Shown: positions 7,960 through 16,596, counted from the stretch's first letter. The stretch: 64,000 bases of DNA from DATKUC01 sp964553615 (GCA_964553615.1 CAZKMA010000012.1:22146-86145), one strand, 5' to 3'. Program-made: numbers and translations. Notes: generated from the letters alone by a model not told the origin.

Positions 7960-10305
7960 GTGTTTCTCCACAAAATTGATACACCGGAAAATTTCAGTTT
8001 TGGCTCCGACAGAAGGGAAGATGTTACCCCCGGTCTCTCTCATCTGGGCGAGGGTGTGTTCCGATACGAAGTGCGCAGCAGTCTCTGGAAGTCGAACTAT
8101 TCACAGGCAGTTCTGGAGGCGGATGTGTTCCTCCGTTCGGCACCGCCGGTTCTGGGCGTGGGGCTGAAAGAGGACGGCGGAGTGTCGGTGAGCCATGGTG
8201 ATGATCCGATCATTTCCACTGTTCCGGGAATGGGTTTCGGGGTATCAGGCAGCCGGTGGATGATGGTCTTTGACTACAGTCCGAAGTTGCGCTTTTACGG
8301 GATGGGGGAAAAGTTCAACGGTCTCGAGAAGACCGGGGTGAGAACCCGCTTCTGGAACACGGATGTCATGGCGGATTTCGCCCCAAAGGCCGTTGCCGAC
8401 GCCGAGGTTGATCCCCTCTACGTCACTATTCCCTATTTGCTCATTGTGCGCCCCGAGGGCGCCGTTGGAATTCTTCTGGACAACCCTTTTGCCTCGTTCA
8501 TGAGCGTCGCCGCACCCGAGGGTGTTACGCAGCTTCCCGAGGAGGCTACAGCGCCACGGACCTATATCGGCGCTCCTGACGGCCGTCCGGTACTCTACTT
8601 CATAACGGGTGAAACACCGCTTGCGGTAACACGAAAACTCCAGCGGTTGTGCGGCCGAACACCGTTGCCGCCCGTCTGGGCTTTGGGACATCACCAGAGC
8701 AGATGGGGATATCGCAGCGCGGAGGATCTGAGGGAGATAGGGGATCAGTTTCGAAAGCATTCAATACCAAACGACGGACTCTGGCTCGACATCGACTACA
8801 TGGATGGTTATCGAGTCTTTACGTTCGACAGAGAAAGCTTTAAAAACCCGTCGAAAGAGCTCAAGTCGCTTGCCGGAATCGGTCGGGTCTGTCCGATTCT
8901 GGATCCCGGCGTAAAGGTGGACCCGAAATATGCGATCTACACCGAGGCGGTTGATCAGGGGCTGCTGTGCATGAACAGCGAAGGCAGGCCCTATGTCGGG
9001 TTCGTCTGGCCCGGACGGACAGTTTTCCCGGATTTCTCATTGCCGAAAACCCGCGAATGGTGGGCAGCGCACGTGAAGACGTTCGCCGATACCGGTGTCT
9101 CCGGTGTCTGGGTCGACATGAACGATCCGTCCACCGGTTCTGCGGACTTTGAGGATATGCGGTTTGGCGGTGGTAAGTTTCCCCACGAAACATACCACAA
9201 CCAGTATGCGCTCGGCATGCAGATGGCCACGCGTGAGGGGTTCCTTCAGGCTCGACCGAATGAGCGGCCGTTCGTGCTTTCCCGAAGCGGCTTCATCTCC
9301 ACCAGCCGGTATGCTGCCATATGGACCGGCGACAGTGTTTCGAACTACGCCTATCTGCGCCAGATTATACCCGTGTGTCTGAATCTGGCGCTTTCCGGTA
9401 TCCCCTTCGTCGGCGGAGACGTGGGCGGCTTCGACGGAGATGCAACTCCACAGTTGCTGACCGACTGGTACAAGGCCGTGTTCCTCTTTCCGGTGTTCCG
9501 GAACCACAGCTGCAAGGGCACACGTCGTCAGGAACCATGGGCCATGGGTGCCGGGCCACGAAAGACCATTGCGCGGTACGTACGACTGCGTTACAAGATG
9601 CTTCCGTATCTGTATTCGCTGTTTGTGGCCCAGGAAAACAGTGGAGATCCTATTCTTCGACCGTTGTTTCTCGAGTTTCCCGAAAGCGGCGGGAGGGACC
9701 TCACCCGCGTGGCGGATCAGTTCATGGTCGGCCCCGCAGTCATGCAGGCGCCGTTCGTGAACGAGGCGCAGGAAAAGCGGACTGTCGAACTTCCTCCTGG
9801 GAGCTGGTTCGATCCAGGTACTTCCCGATGGATCAAGGGCGGACGCAGAATACCGGTAATGGCCGGGCAGGAGACGACCCCGCTCTATTTTCGCGACGGC
9901 ACCATTGTGCCCATGCTCTGTGGCGAGCCGAAGAGTGAATCAAGCGATTTCAGTAATCTCGAGATTCACCTCTTTCTGTCACGAAGCGGAATTTCCCGCG
10001 CAGGGTCCGCGGCTTCTGCTCCCATTATTGCCGACGACGGGATAAGCTACGACTACCTGAACGGCGTCCGTTCAACTGTGGAACTGCGCGCATGGGTCGA
10101 GCAGAGTGTCCTCCATATCGATGTTTCCAGGGCCGGCATCGGCTTCAGACCATTCGATCTCCAGTTTGTCGTTTACGATGAGTTCAAGGGCGTCATTCTC
10201 CACCAGGATGGCGAACGTGAGCTGACTCTGAAGAGTGCAGGCTGGGATTGCTGTGGAACCAGGATCCAATGCCGGAAAACCGGAACCGTTATTGTTGATC
10301 GGTAA
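7960..10305 (+). CDS. Glycoside hydrolase family 31 alpha-glucosidase
   Basis: 781 residues: an N-terminal beta domain (1-210), the (beta/alpha)8 catalytic barrel (about 220-580) and C-terminal beta domains. Family marks are LWLDIDYMDGYRVFTFD, the nucleophile Asp386 in WVDMNDPS (most members have DMNEP), the acid/base Asp458 in IWTGDSVSNY, and RNHSCKGTRRQEPW. It releases terminal alpha-linked glucose (maltose, isomaltose or xyloside variants); no signal peptide is present, so it acts on imported oligosaccharides. The GTG at 7960 follows GAAGAGGGC and fits the family's N-terminus; the open frame reaches 79 codons further upstream but overlaps the methyltransferase gene and has no family similarity. 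Its last 17 bases overlap the end of the convergent GNAT gene. Confidence 0.92.
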   Translation: MFLHKIDTPENFSFGSDRREDVTPGLSHLGEGVFRYEVRSSLWKSNYSQAVLEADVFLRSAPPVLGVGLKEDGGVSVSHGDDPIISTVPGMGFGVSGSRWMMVFDYSPKLRFYGMGEKFNGLEKTGVRTRFWNTDVMADFAPKAVADAEVDPLYVTIPYLLIVRPEGAVGILLDNPFASFMSVAAPEGVTQLPEEATAPRTYIGAPDGRPVLYFITGETPLAVTRKLQRLCGRTPLPPVWALGHHQSRWGYRSAEDLREIGDQFRKHSIPNDGLWLDIDYMDGYRVFTFDRESFKNPSKELKSLAGIGRVCPILDPGVKVDPKYAIYTEAVDQGLLCMNSEGRPYVGFVWPGRTVFPDFSLPKTREWWAAHVKTFADTGVSGVWVDMNDPSTGSADFEDMRFGGGKFPHETYHNQYALGMQMATREGFLQARPNERPFVLSRSGFISTSRYAAIWTGDSVSNYAYLRQIIPVCLNLALSGIPFVGGDVGGFDGDATPQLLTDWYKAVFLFPVFRNHSCKGTRRQEPWAMGAGPRKTIARYVRLRYKMLPYLYSLFVAQENSGDPILRPLFLEFPESGGRDLTRVADQFMVGPAVMQAPFVNEAQEKRTVELPPGSWFDPGTSRWIKGGRRIPVMAGQETTPLYFRDGTIVPMLCGEPKSESSDFSNLEIHLFLSRSGISRAGSAASAPIIADDGISYDYLNGVRSTVELRAWVEQSVLHIDVSRAGIGFRPFDLQFVVYDEFKGVILHQDGERELTLKSAGWDCCGTRIQCRKTGTVIVDR

Positions 10306-10846
10306 TATCGTTGATCCAGGAGTCGTCCGGGTATTCCGGCCAGTTCGGAACCGATTGAGCAAGGCGTGTCCACGCATCCATGCTCTGTCCGGTCAGCTGT
10401 GGCCTGAATCCGAGTCTCAGGTAGGTGCGTATTGCCGGAACGCGAAAATCTTCGGTCTCGAGAACCGCCATGGTTCTCCCTTCGGTGACAAAGCGATAGA
10501 GCGCAGCAAGGCTTACCCAGTATCCGAGCCTCTTTCCCCGGTGCCGTGGCTCTACACCGACAAAATGCAGATAACCGTACTGAGCCCCCCAGAGCGGATG
10601 GTACCATGCTGCCGCGGTACCCACGGGCACGTTGTCCTTCACAACAAAGAGGATTCGCTCCTGGACGAAGCTCGGGTCCTCCCGCATGATTGCCTGGAAG
10701 GAGCGCGGGGTCTCAAAAGATGCGGCGACAATGCGTTCCCAGGAGTACTCGTCCCCGGGAACAAAGCCGCGGATTGAGTATCCGGCCGGGACGTTCACCG
10801 TGGGGAGATCCGTCAGGGTTTCCCGAATCATGACCAGCGGTTTCAT
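10289..10846 (-). CDS. GNAT-family N-acetyltransferase
   Basis: 185 residues. The acetyl-CoA site is visible as VEPRHRGKRLGYWVS (motif A, R-x-x-G-x-x-G form) at about residues 97-111, preceded by the beta4 strand YGYLHFVGV and followed by the beta5 pair LETEDFRVPAIRTYLRLGFRP, where the 'A..Y.r.GF' end is typical. It transfers an acetyl group from acetyl-CoA to an amine of a small molecule or protein; the substrate is unknown. The gene is convergent with the GH31 gene and shares 17 bases with it at the 3' ends. It diverges from the DUF432 gene, with 91 bases between the starts. Confidence 0.85.
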   Translation of the reverse strand: MKPLVMIRETLTDLPTVNVPAGYSIRGFVPGDEYSWERIVAASFETPRSFQAIMREDPSFVQERILFVVKDNVPVGTAAAWYHPLWGAQYGYLHFVGVEPRHRGKRLGYWVSLAALYRFVTEGRTMAVLETEDFRVPAIRTYLRLGFRPQLTGQSMDAWTRLAQSVPNWPEYPDDSWINDITDQQ

Positions 10847-10937
10847 CTTCTCTCAAGTCTATCACACAGGACCCGATTCTAAGAATAGCGGGAAATGTCT
10901 CTTTTCGCGCAAACGTGACACGAAGGAGCGGTCAGGA

Positions 10938-11744
10938 GTGAGCGAATCTCAGCTTTCGGAGGAACTGTGGAAGCAGAGGGACCTTGATCCCAAAATGTGC
11001 CTTCGGTACGACATTGGGCCACTGACGATCTGGATCCGATATGCAGACCACGATTGGTACGTCGGCGATCATCTGCGGAATGACGGAGTCCGTCTGTATC
11101 GTGTTGGAACTGAAACCCTCTCCGAAATACCCGATATGGTACAGTGGCGCCGCTGGACATCGGCGAAGGAGTTGTTGAACGTACGCGTTTCGCCGCTGCT
11201 ACCCGACCGCCCGCTGGTCGTGAAGCCTGACTCGGAAATAAAGATTCCTGCCGGCCGCAGAGCACTTTTTTTTGTCTCAATTCCCCTCTGGTTTCGTGTT
11301 TCGGTCGGATATCCGCAGGAGATAACGCTTACCGAAGTCCCGTCGGCAGTGCTTTCGAACTCGTGGTTTGGAAGCGTAACGAGTGGCGAATTGTGTTATT
11401 CGCTGATGACCCGGGCAACCCGGGATGTCGATGTGTCGGAGGTGCTCCTGCACCGCGCCACGTGCCCGGTCCACATTCACAATAACACCCCGAACGAGCT
11501 GGATCTCCTGCGCTTGTCCGTTCACGGAGAGTTCCTGCGGCTCTATGAGGGGCAGAACCGGCTGTACACCAACAATGTGAAGGTCACCTTTCGGGGCGAA
11601 GAACAGCTGAGCCAGATCGAGCTTGCAAAAACCGCCCCTGACATTGAGCCGGGGTGCACGCTCATTCAGCAGGCACGTGCGCCGTCAGAGCCGAGTTTCA
11701 TGAAGCGTACCTTCCAGGTACTGCGATCTCTTACCGGAGACTAA
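10938..11744 (+). CDS. DUF432-like protein paired with MscS
   Basis: 268 residues, no signal peptide, no membrane helix. The protein is beta-rich with repeated short strands (LTIWIRYADHDWYVGDH, RRALFFVSIPLWFRVSVG, ITLTEVPSAVLSNSWFGSVTSGELCYSL). I match it to DUF432 from memory of the 'S-x-x-W-F-G' and 'G-E-L-C-Y' patterns; this assignment is moderate. The GTG start (10938) is preceded by GAAGGAG. The stop is followed after one base by the ATG of an MscS channel, so the two are translationally linked. Context suggests a cytosolic partner or sensor for the channel, which is inference. Confidence 0.7.
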   Translation: MSESQLSEELWKQRDLDPKMCLRYDIGPLTIWIRYADHDWYVGDHLRNDGVRLYRVGTETLSEIPDMVQWRRWTSAKELLNVRVSPLLPDRPLVVKPDSEIKIPAGRRALFFVSIPLWFRVSVGYPQEITLTEVPSAVLSNSWFGSVTSGELCYSLMTRATRDVDVSEVLLHRATCPVHIHNNTPNELDLLRLSVHGEFLRLYEGQNRLYTNNVKVTFRGEEQLSQIELAKTAPDIEPGCTLIQQARAPSEPSFMKRTFQVLRSLTGD

Positions 11745-11745
11745 G

Positions 11746-12600
11746 ATGCAGAAACTGCTTCAATTCGATTTTTCCAAGATTTTTACACCGGACCGCATGG
11801 CGTCCCTTGCGCGCGCGGCGATCATCCTGGTCGTCGGATTCTTCGTGGTTCAGATAGTTGCGCGGCTCGCATACCGGCTGGTGAGGAAGCGTTTGACGCC
11901 CCAGAACTCAATGCTGGTCAGACGGGGAATTCTCTATGTAGGGCTGACCATCATAGTGATGAACGTCCTCCAGGCGTTCGGATTCCAGCTCGGCGCACTG
12001 CTCGGTGCGGCGGGAATCGTCGGTATTGCCATAGGTTTCGCATCCCAGACAAGTATGTCCAACCTGATAAGCGGTCTGTTTCTCATCTCCGAGAAACCAT
12101 TCGCACTTGGAGACGTCATCAGCGTCGGGACAACAACCGGAATTGTCGAATCGGTCGATTTGCTTTCAATAAAGATACGGAAATTCGATAATCAGTTTGT
12201 CCGTATTCCGAACGAGAAAATCATAACAAGCGAGTTGACAAACATCACCCGCTATCCCATCCGACGTCTCGATATCAAACTCGGCGTTGCGTACAAGGAA
12301 GATATGGAACGGGTCCGGGATATCCTCCTCGATGTTGCGGACAGGAACCGGTATGCGCTCGTTGAACCGGAACCATTGTTCATCTTTACCAACTTCGGAG
12401 ACTCGGCACTCGAGATTCTCTTTGGCCTCTGGTTTGCAAAGGCCGATTATCTGAATCTGAAGAATTCTATCATGATTGATATCAAGAAGCGGTTCGACGA
12501 AGCCGGAATTGAAATACCGTTTCCGCACCGGAGCATCTACGCGGGCTCGGCAACGGAACCGTTTCCAATTCGCATCGTTTCCAGCGATCCTCAGCCCTGA
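11746..12600 (+). CDS. mscS: Small-conductance mechanosensitive channel MscS
   Basis: 284 residues, the size of a minimal MscS. Three N-terminal helices (about 20-40, 62-82, 85-115) are followed by the pore helix pattern GALLGAAGIVGIAIGFASQTSMSNLISGLFL, with the alternating Gly/Ala faces that line the MscS pore, then the beta domain (EKPFALGDVISVGTTTGIVESVDLLSIKIRKFDNQFVRIPNEKI, given here as the region around residues 118-160) and an alpha/beta C-terminal cage domain. It opens under membrane tension and releases solutes during osmotic downshock. Translationally coupled to the DUF432-like gene (start one base after its stop). Confidence 0.9.
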   Translation: MQKLLQFDFSKIFTPDRMASLARAAIILVVGFFVVQIVARLAYRLVRKRLTPQNSMLVRRGILYVGLTIIVMNVLQAFGFQLGALLGAAGIVGIAIGFASQTSMSNLISGLFLISEKPFALGDVISVGTTTGIVESVDLLSIKIRKFDNQFVRIPNEKIITSELTNITRYPIRRLDIKLGVAYKEDMERVRDILLDVADRNRYALVEPEPLFIFTNFGDSALEILFGLWFAKADYLNLKNSIMIDIKKRFDEAGIEIPFPHRSIYAGSATEPFPIRIVSSDPQP

Positions 12601-12655
12601 CCCCTGCTGTTCAGGAATAACCGCGCCATGGTACATTGGCCTGCAGGAGGTTTGC

Positions 12656-13735
12656 ATGTCGCAAACGGTTGTTGTACTGGAAGGGGATCAGACCGGGCAG
12701 GAGCTTCTTGAAGAGGCGCTGCGGGTGCTCGATCCCGGTGTTATCCGTGCTGAAATCGAGCTCTTGAGGTTCGATCTCAGCCTGAAGAACCGAATCGCGA
12801 CCCGGAACAAGGTCGTCTACGATGCCGGAGCTGCGATCCGTCAGCACCGTCTGTCGTTGAAGGCGGCCACCATTACTCCGGAAGCCAAAGACGGCGTCGG
12901 CAGCCCCAACAAGATTCTTCGCGAGGAAATGGATGCGCAGGTTATCCTGCGGACGGGCAGACGAATTCCCGGCGTACGCCCGATAGCGGGTGTGTATGCG
13001 CCGATCAGCGTTGTTCGCATGGCGCGGGACGATGCCTATGGTGCAAAAGAGTGGCGCGAAGGGAGCGACGGTGCTCTCGACGAGATGGCGTACAGGACGG
13101 AGAAGATTTCGCGTCGTGTCTGCCGATCGGTTGCCGAGTACGCATTCCAGCACGCGCGAAAGTCGGGTTCCAAGGTATTCGGCGGTCCGAAGTTTACCGT
13201 GAGCCCGGTGTACGAGGGCATGTTCAAGGAAGAGCTCGACCGTGCCGCGGGTCAGTATCCGGATGTGAAGTATGAACCTCAGCTCATCGATGCGACATTC
13301 GCACTGCTCCTGGCAACCAGCGGTGAGCCGCTCGTTATTCCCTCACTGAACCGGGATGGCGATCTTCTGTCGGACATGGTGCTCCAGATGTTCGGCAGCA
13401 TTGCCGGCTCCGAATCGCTCGTCATATCGATGGGAGAGTCGGGCGAGATTCGGTCGGTAATGGCCGAAGCGCCGCACGGCACTGCGCCCGCGCTCGAGGG
13501 GAGAAACGTCGCCAATCCCATGGCCATGATCCTTGCCTCAGCTGCCCTTCTTTCATACGTGGAGGATCCGGTCTCCAAGCGCGCATCCCGTGCGGTCTAC
13601 GAGGCGACTCTCGAGACTATTCACGATGGTATTCGTACTTCGGACCTCGGTGGCAGCGCTTCCACGACGGACTTCACAAACGATGTGATCCGGCGGATCA
13701 AGACAAAACTCGATGTGTGGGCTTCGCTGGGTTAG
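12656..13735 (+). CDS. Isocitrate/isopropylmalate dehydrogenase family protein
   Basis: 359 residues, the length of the monomer in this family of beta-decarboxylating dehydrogenases. Recognisable elements: GDQTGQE near the N-terminus (family GDGIGPE), TITPE and S-P-N-x-x-L-R around residues 75-90 (substrate phosphate/carboxylate loop), the catalytic Tyr in DDAYGAKEW, the catalytic Lys in GPKFT, the metal-binding NRDGDLLSD, the cofactor loop APHGTAPALEGRNVANP, and TSDLGGSASTTDFT. All catalytic residues seem kept but many surrounding positions differ, so I cannot say whether it uses isocitrate, 3-isopropylmalate or a homologue; no leuCD or citrate synthase is nearby. GGAGG stands 7 bases before the ATG. 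Its stop overlaps that of the globin gene by 4 bases. Confidence 0.82.
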   Translation: MSQTVVVLEGDQTGQELLEEALRVLDPGVIRAEIELLRFDLSLKNRIATRNKVVYDAGAAIRQHRLSLKAATITPEAKDGVGSPNKILREEMDAQVILRTGRRIPGVRPIAGVYAPISVVRMARDDAYGAKEWREGSDGALDEMAYRTEKISRRVCRSVAEYAFQHARKSGSKVFGGPKFTVSPVYEGMFKEELDRAAGQYPDVKYEPQLIDATFALLLATSGEPLVIPSLNRDGDLLSDMVLQMFGSIAGSESLVISMGESGEIRSVMAEAPHGTAPALEGRNVANPMAMILASAALLSYVEDPVSKRASRAVYEATLETIHDGIRTSDLGGSASTTDFTNDVIRRIKTKLDVWASLG

Positions 13736-14163
13736 GACTGTCGGTTGACCATCCAGCCGGAGAATGCGTGGAGGAAGTCCCGGAATACCGGCACCTGATC
13801 AGGGGGGAAATCGTATTGTTCCGCGGCGTTGTCGAGGATGCGGTCGAAACAGGATAACCAGACCTGACGCGCCTCCTCGGTGATTGCAAACGGGAAGTGG
13901 CGCTTTCTGAGCATAGGCGGACCGTACGTCTCCTGATACAGGGGCGGCCCGCCGAGGAACCCGATGAAGAACAGTGCGCTCTTTTCCGCGCTTCTCTCCA
14001 TATCGGTCGGGAACATGTCCCTGATTGATGAACGTTCGAGCTCCCGGTAGAGATCCTGGATCATCCTGCGTATGTTATCCTGCCCCATCTGCTGGTACAC
14101 TACCGCGCTCGGCGTCTGCGTTCGTGGCGGCCCCTCGGGCGGAATGAATATCTCATCGGCCAA
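13732..14163 (-). CDS. Truncated haemoglobin, group II (trHbO-like)
   Basis: 143 residues with a 25-residue Pro-rich N-terminal tail. The globin core shows the B-helix Tyr (DLYREL), MFP at the C/E turn, GGPPLYQETYG, and the F-helix region PPMLRKRHFPFAI with the proximal His, followed by the Trp of the G helix (ARQVWLSCFDRIL). This matches group II truncated haemoglobins, small cytoplasmic haem proteins that bind O2, NO or sulfide. The stop codon overlaps that of the convergent dehydrogenase gene (TTAG). Together with bd oxidase and hybrid cluster protein it supports exposure to oxygen or nitrosative stress. Confidence 0.83.
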   Translation of the reverse strand: MADEIFIPPEGPPRTQTPSAVVYQQMGQDNIRRMIQDLYRELERSSIRDMFPTDMERSAEKSALFFIGFLGGPPLYQETYGPPMLRKRHFPFAITEEARQVWLSCFDRILDNAAEQYDFPPDQVPVFRDFLHAFSGWMVNRQS

Positions 14164-14211
14164 TGTTTTTCTCCTGCAGTAAGGTACCAGCGGAGCCCGG
14201 TTTCGGCAAGG

Positions 14212-14250
14212 TTGCGAACTTGCCCGGAATGATTATATTGTTAGTAACAA
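14212..14250 (+). promoter_or_regulatory. Promoter with palindromic operator at the start site
   Basis: TTGCGA (14212-14217) and TATATT (14234-14239) are 16 bases apart. A 13-base palindrome, TTGTTA-G-TAACAA (14238-14250), covers the -10 edge and the expected start of transcription, where a repressor would block the polymerase. It precedes the deacetylase-fold gene by 14 bases; GGAG sits between. Confidence 0.5.
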
Positions 14251-14263
14251 CGCGGAGATCCAA

Positions 14264-15313
14264 ATGCCGAAAATCATCTATTCGCCCGAACACCTGAAAT
14301 TCGTCCCTCCAGCGGTCTACGACCCGCACCTGCATGAGCTTGCGCCACATCCGGATAGACCGGAATTGGTGGATGTCGTGCTGCAGGCGCTTGCCGACCT
14401 GTCCTGGCCGGTCATCCGGGAGAGTGGTGACTACAATCTCGAGTCCTATTTCGGCGTTCATTCCGGGGACCTCATTTCGTTCTACCGCGAGGTGGATTCT
14501 GGTCTGAGCTCCGGATTTCTCGAATCCCCTCTTGTTCCGGGAGCATTCGCGGTTCGGCGGCTGGATCGGCAGCCGAAATCGCTCGACGGGAGGCTGGGCT
14601 GGTTCTGCACCGATGTTCGTACGCCGATCTGCACCGGTACCTGGGCGGCTGCCTGCGGGAGTCTCTCCGCGACAATAGCCGGGGCGGACCTGGTGCTTTC
14701 CGGTGAACGGGTGGTCTACGTGCTGGCCCGTCCGGCGGGACATCACGCAGGGCGGGATTTCTTTGGCGGCGGCAGCTATCTGAACAACGCGGCTGGCGCG
14801 GTCATGCAGTTGTCCAAACGGAGTCGAACTGCGGTGATCGAGATGTCCTATCACCATGGGAGTGGGACGCAGGATATATTCTCCGGTTTCAGGGAAGTTC
14901 CGTTTGCTTCGGTGCACGTAGATCCGGACATCGCCTACCCGTACTTCTCCGGATACGCGGATCAGAAAGGAGACGGTAAGGGCCGTGGTTCGATCCGGAA
15001 CTATCCGGTGGGTCTGCCGCTGGAGGAGAAGCGCTTCCTTGCCGCACTCCGCAATGCGATATCAGACGTGAAGCGTACGCGTCCGGGAACGCTCATTGTC
15101 TCTCTCGGGGCGGATCTCTCATCGCAACCGGTTGCCGGATCTGCGGCAGGGATGCTTCAGGGATTGAGTCTCCCGACCACGGTGTACTCCGAAGCAGGGA
15201 GGATGATTGGTGCGTTGAAACTGCCGACGCTGGTGATTCAGGAGGAGATTGGGAATCCTGAAGTTGCGGGGGAGGCGGTACTGCGTTTTCTGCAAGCCTT
15301 TTCCGACACATAG
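14264..15313 (+). CDS. Histone-deacetylase/acetylpolyamine-hydrolase fold protein, degenerate active site
   Basis: 349 residues, with the family's H-P-x-R-P-E start (PHPDRPE), G-V-H-S-x-D (VHSGDLISFY), the RPAGHHAG motif with the two catalytic His (H160, H161), and HHGSGTQDIF. The usual D-x-D-V-H-H-G reads E-M-S-Y-H-H-G, so the zinc-binding Asp is Ser195 while the zinc-binding His197 is kept. The second zinc Asp is present (GAD284). The catalytic E-G-G-Y near the end reads Q-E-E-I-G, so the Tyr is missing. Known relatives remove acetyl groups from lysine, polyamines or acetoin-type substrates; this one may be inactive or use another chemistry. The ATG is preceded by GCGGAGATCC. Confidence 0.8.
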   Translation: MPKIIYSPEHLKFVPPAVYDPHLHELAPHPDRPELVDVVLQALADLSWPVIRESGDYNLESYFGVHSGDLISFYREVDSGLSSGFLESPLVPGAFAVRRLDRQPKSLDGRLGWFCTDVRTPICTGTWAAACGSLSATIAGADLVLSGERVVYVLARPAGHHAGRDFFGGGSYLNNAAGAVMQLSKRSRTAVIEMSYHHGSGTQDIFSGFREVPFASVHVDPDIAYPYFSGYADQKGDGKGRGSIRNYPVGLPLEEKRFLAALRNAISDVKRTRPGTLIVSLGADLSSQPVAGSAAGMLQGLSLPTTVYSEAGRMIGALKLPTLVIQEEIGNPEVAGEAVLRFLQAFSDT

Positions 15314-15327
15314 TGAGAGCAAAGGGC

Positions 15328-15356
15328 TTGGCGGGAAACGAAATAAATGCTATATT
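15328..15356 (+). promoter_or_regulatory. Promoter of trxB
   Basis: TTGGCG (15328-15333) and TATATT (15351-15356) are 17 bases apart, ahead of an AT-rich leader that includes ACTATATAGT (15358-15367), a 10-base palindrome over the likely start site. Confidence 0.55.
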
Positions 15357-15410
15357 TACTATATAGTAATTTTAGTATATGTTGACCCGAACAGAACGGA
15401 GGTTCATTTC

Positions 15411-16415
15411 ATGTCGGATCGTAAAGTAGAAAACGTTATTATCATAGGTTCAGGGCCAGCCGGCCATACAGCGGCCATCTATGCGGCGCGCGCCGAGCTC
15501 AAGCCGCTCATGTTCGAGGGATTCATGGCCGGTGGCGTTGCCGCGGGCGGACAGTTGACAACAACCACCGAGGTGGAAAACTATCCCGGTTTTCCGGAAG
15601 GCGTTTCCGGGCCCGATCTGATGGACAACATGCGTGCACAGAGCGTCCACCACGGCGCCACGGTTGTGACCGACAATGTGGTAGATGTGGATTTCTCATC
15701 GCAGCCCTATGTTGTGAAGACCGCAACCGGGGAGCATTTTTCCAAAGCGGTGATTATAGCAACCGGGGCTACGGCGAAGCGTCTTCACCTCCCGAATGAG
15801 GAACGCCTCTGGCAGCGGGGCATTTCCGCATGCGCAGTCTGTGACGGGGCTCTTCCCATCTTTCGCGACAAGCCTCTGGTTGTGATCGGTGGAGGAGACA
15901 CTGCGTGTGAGGAGGCAAGCTTCCTTTCGAAATACGCGAGCACGATACACATGCTGGTACGTCGCGATGTGCTGCGCGCAAGCAAGGCAATGCAGAATCG
16001 GGTCATGAACAATTCCAAGATCCAGATTCACTGGAACACCGTAGCGGTAGATGTCGAGGGAGAGAAGCTGCTCTCCGGGGTTCGAGTCAAAGACGTGAAG
16101 AACGGGAACGAGTCGGTTATCGACGCAAGTGGCCTGTTCTACGCAATTGGCCATACCCCGAATACCGATTTTCTGCGGAATCAACTTCCGACCGACGAGA
16201 CCGGGTATCTCATTGCCCGACCGGATTCGACGGCAACCGCACTGCCGGGAGTATTTGCCTGTGGTGACGTGAAGGACAAGGTGTACCGTCAGGCCGTGAC
16301 TGCTGCCGGATCCGGCTGCATGGCGGCGCTGGAGGCCGAACACTACCTGGCGGATCTGGAGTCGGATGCGCAGGCGTCAGAAAAACTTGCCGAGGCATCG
16401 GTACCCCATGCCTGA
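15411..16415 (+). CDS. trxB: Thioredoxin reductase
   Basis: 334 residues. The FAD-binding GSGPAGHTAAIYAAR begins at residue 13, the NADPH-binding GGGDTACEEASFL lies near residue 165, and the redox-active disulfide is C141-A-V-C144 in SACAVCDG, placed in the NADPH domain as in low-Mr bacterial enzymes. The end has FACGDVKDKVYRQAVTAAGSGCMAALEAE split here as the GD FAD motif plus the RQ…GSGC helix. It reduces thioredoxin with NADPH in the cytoplasm. The ATG is preceded by GGAGG at 8 bases. The C-terminus is extended by about 15 acidic/Ala residues. No trxA is in the window. Confidence 0.95.
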   Translation: MSDRKVENVIIIGSGPAGHTAAIYAARAELKPLMFEGFMAGGVAAGGQLTTTTEVENYPGFPEGVSGPDLMDNMRAQSVHHGATVVTDNVVDVDFSSQPYVVKTATGEHFSKAVIIATGATAKRLHLPNEERLWQRGISACAVCDGALPIFRDKPLVVIGGGDTACEEASFLSKYASTIHMLVRRDVLRASKAMQNRVMNNSKIQIHWNTVAVDVEGEKLLSGVRVKDVKNGNESVIDASGLFYAIGHTPNTDFLRNQLPTDETGYLIARPDSTATALPGVFACGDVKDKVYRQAVTAAGSGCMAALEAEHYLADLESDAQASEKLAEASVPHA

Positions 16416-16476
16416 TTTCCGCCGGTAATCGGTGGCGTGGGCTGCAGACCGGGGCGCACCGCTTCGAGCCTGCAGT

Positions 16477-16505
16477 TTGCGTTGCCGATGAACCCGCAGT
16501 ATAAT
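16477..16505 (+). promoter_or_regulatory. Promoter of the YesM/YesN-TRAP operon
   Basis: TTGCGT (16477-16482), a 17-base spacer, and the consensus TATAAT (16500-16505). Transcription would start near 16512, which rules out the earlier in-frame ATG at 16504 and favours 16597 as the kinase start. Confidence 0.65.
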
Positions 16506-16596
16506 GAGCCTCGTAATCCGACGGACAACGAGGCTCCCGTTGCACACGTTCCCTTTCCTCTTCCAATCCGGATCTCTGCGCGGGCGATGGAAGTCC

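Noticed and set aside
14153..14917. Minus-strand frame opposite the deacetylase-fold gene
   Set aside because: No motif; the plus strand carries family motifs and a promoter.
16504..16596. Upstream start for the YesM-type kinase
   Set aside because: The consensus TATAAT promoter overlaps this ATG, so it would not be within the transcript.
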